Assembly: GCA_017480225.1 (NCBI GenBank)
Contig: JAFVBB010000011.1
Span: 1 to 50,655 of the forward strand
Length of the DNA stretch: 50,655 nt
Reading direction: 5' to 3'
DNA from: Bacteroidales bacterium
GTDB lineage: Bacteria; Bacteroidota; Bacteroidia; Bacteroidales; P3
Part shown: positions 50,209-50,655 of the stretch, piece after piece
How the letters are laid out: the number at the start of each line of letters is the position of its first letter
Position numbering within the stretch: position 1 is the first letter of the stretch
Notes under the pieces: generated by a model
What the model was told of the DNA's origin: nothing
Database searches by the model: none
The model's input: the letters and a program-made list of their open reading frames with translations, nothing else
Made by a program: the position numbers and the translations under genes

Positions 50209-50655
50209 TTATTTGATGAAAGTTACGGTTCCGCTGAATGTGCGGATGGTGTTGTCGTTGAATCGGCATCGGAGCGTGTAGGCATACACGCCCGCCGGGG
50301 TCGAGGCAGAGGGCGTCCACCCGGCGTGGTCGTCGGCGGTGTGGTACACCAGCCTGCCGTCGCGGCCATAGACCCAAAGGTCGTAGATGTCGCCTTTCAG
50401 CCCCTGCATGGCTGGGAGGAAGCGTCCGTTGGCCTCGTCGCCGGCCACAATGGCATTGGGGAAGAAGGCATTGGGCGCAGGCGGGTCGGGCACCACAAGG
50501 CAGGTGGTGGCAGAGTAGTGCGGGTTCTGCCCGCAGGCGTCGAACACCTGCAGCTGGTAGCAGTGCAGCGAGTCGTAGGGGTTTATGCCGCGGTCGGTGA
50601 AGGTGGCGTGGGTGTCGGCGGGCACTATCTCGCCCAGCTCGCGCCACGGCGAGCC
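50209..50655 (-). CDS. T9SS type B sorting-domain protein, C-terminal part
   Basis: The frame stays open to the right edge of the window, so only the last 148 residues are seen. The final ~85 residues are a gliding-motility-type (type B) C-terminal sorting domain: PNAFFPNAI opens it, then LKGDIYDLWVYGRDG, then a GW…TPAGVYAYTLRC segment and the end FSGTVTFIK. The protein is therefore cargo of the type IX system and is attached to or released from the cell surface. Before this domain, the Asp/Tyr-rich stretch (CYQLQVFDACGQN) is an Ig-like or fibronectin-like strand. The function of the missing N-terminal part cannot be told. Its stop is 10 bases before nadK. Confidence 0.88.
   Translation of the reverse strand, partial: GSPWRELGEIVPADTHATFTDRGINPYDSLHCYQLQVFDACGQNPHYSATTCLVVPDPPAPNAFFPNAIVAGDEANGRFLPAMQGLKGDIYDLWVYGRDGRLVYHTADDHAGWTPSASTPAGVYAYTLRCRFNDNTIRTFSGTVTFIK

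Overview
The window looks like a chromosomal segment of a GC-rich member of the Bacteroidales. Four things point there: promoters of the Bacteroidetes type (TTTG, about 19 bases, TAnnTTTG) upstream of many genes; proteins carrying type IX secretion (T9SS) C-terminal sorting domains of both type A and type B; a Bacteroides-type second elongation factor G; and many exported or lipid-anchored enzymes. I cannot place the family from the sequence alone. I saw no rRNA, tRNA, CRISPR array or intact insertion sequence.

Layout. (1) 1-1650: AT-richer stretch with a truncated secreted protein and two small membrane proteins that share a 36-base repeat at their 3' ends. (2) 1660-2724: ACR3-type arsenite exporter, converging on tilS. 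(3) 3082-16196: a 3,919-residue T9SS surface protein whose stop codon overlaps the tilS start. (4) 16444-19908, leftward: yceD-rpmF, then an overlapping hutI / LolD-like ATPase / rlmB operon. (5) 20378-22636: a fusA2-like translation factor that lacks the catalytic histidine of EF-G and is preceded by a terminator-like hairpin at its predicted transcript start. (6) 22900-30200: an AT-rich island with a secreted DnaJ-type zinc-finger protein, a decayed duplication of the fusA2 3' end and of that gene's 3' end, a three-gene module (receiver protein, dual-ATPase GHKL/histidine kinase, DNA 5-cytosine methyltransferase) and a wrecked IS30-family transposase. (7) 30309-43285: metabolic and stress genes, namely universal stress protein plus flavoprotein, acyl-CoA dehydrogenase, glutathione peroxidase lipoprotein, aminopeptidase C, an iron-sulfur aldo/keto reductase-like lipoprotein, etfBA and htpG. 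(8) 43575-49009, leftward: thyA, a compact type II restriction-modification pair, manC, asnS and a TIGR04076 protein. (9) 49389-50655: NAD kinase behind the C-terminus of a T9SS type B protein.

The most unusual signals are non-coding. Three near-identical intergenic palindromes (about 103 bases, perfect 49-base arms in two copies) are built of 11-base units. Two further intergenic elements have different units but the same 11-base period and inverted layout. Copy-number change of one unit, and an inverted loop relative to the flanks, suggest active rearrangement.

The best candidate for an undescribed protein system is the methyltransferase / dual-ATPase kinase / receiver operon in the island. 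It has the parts of a DNA-modification-linked signalling or defence device, but no obvious nuclease.
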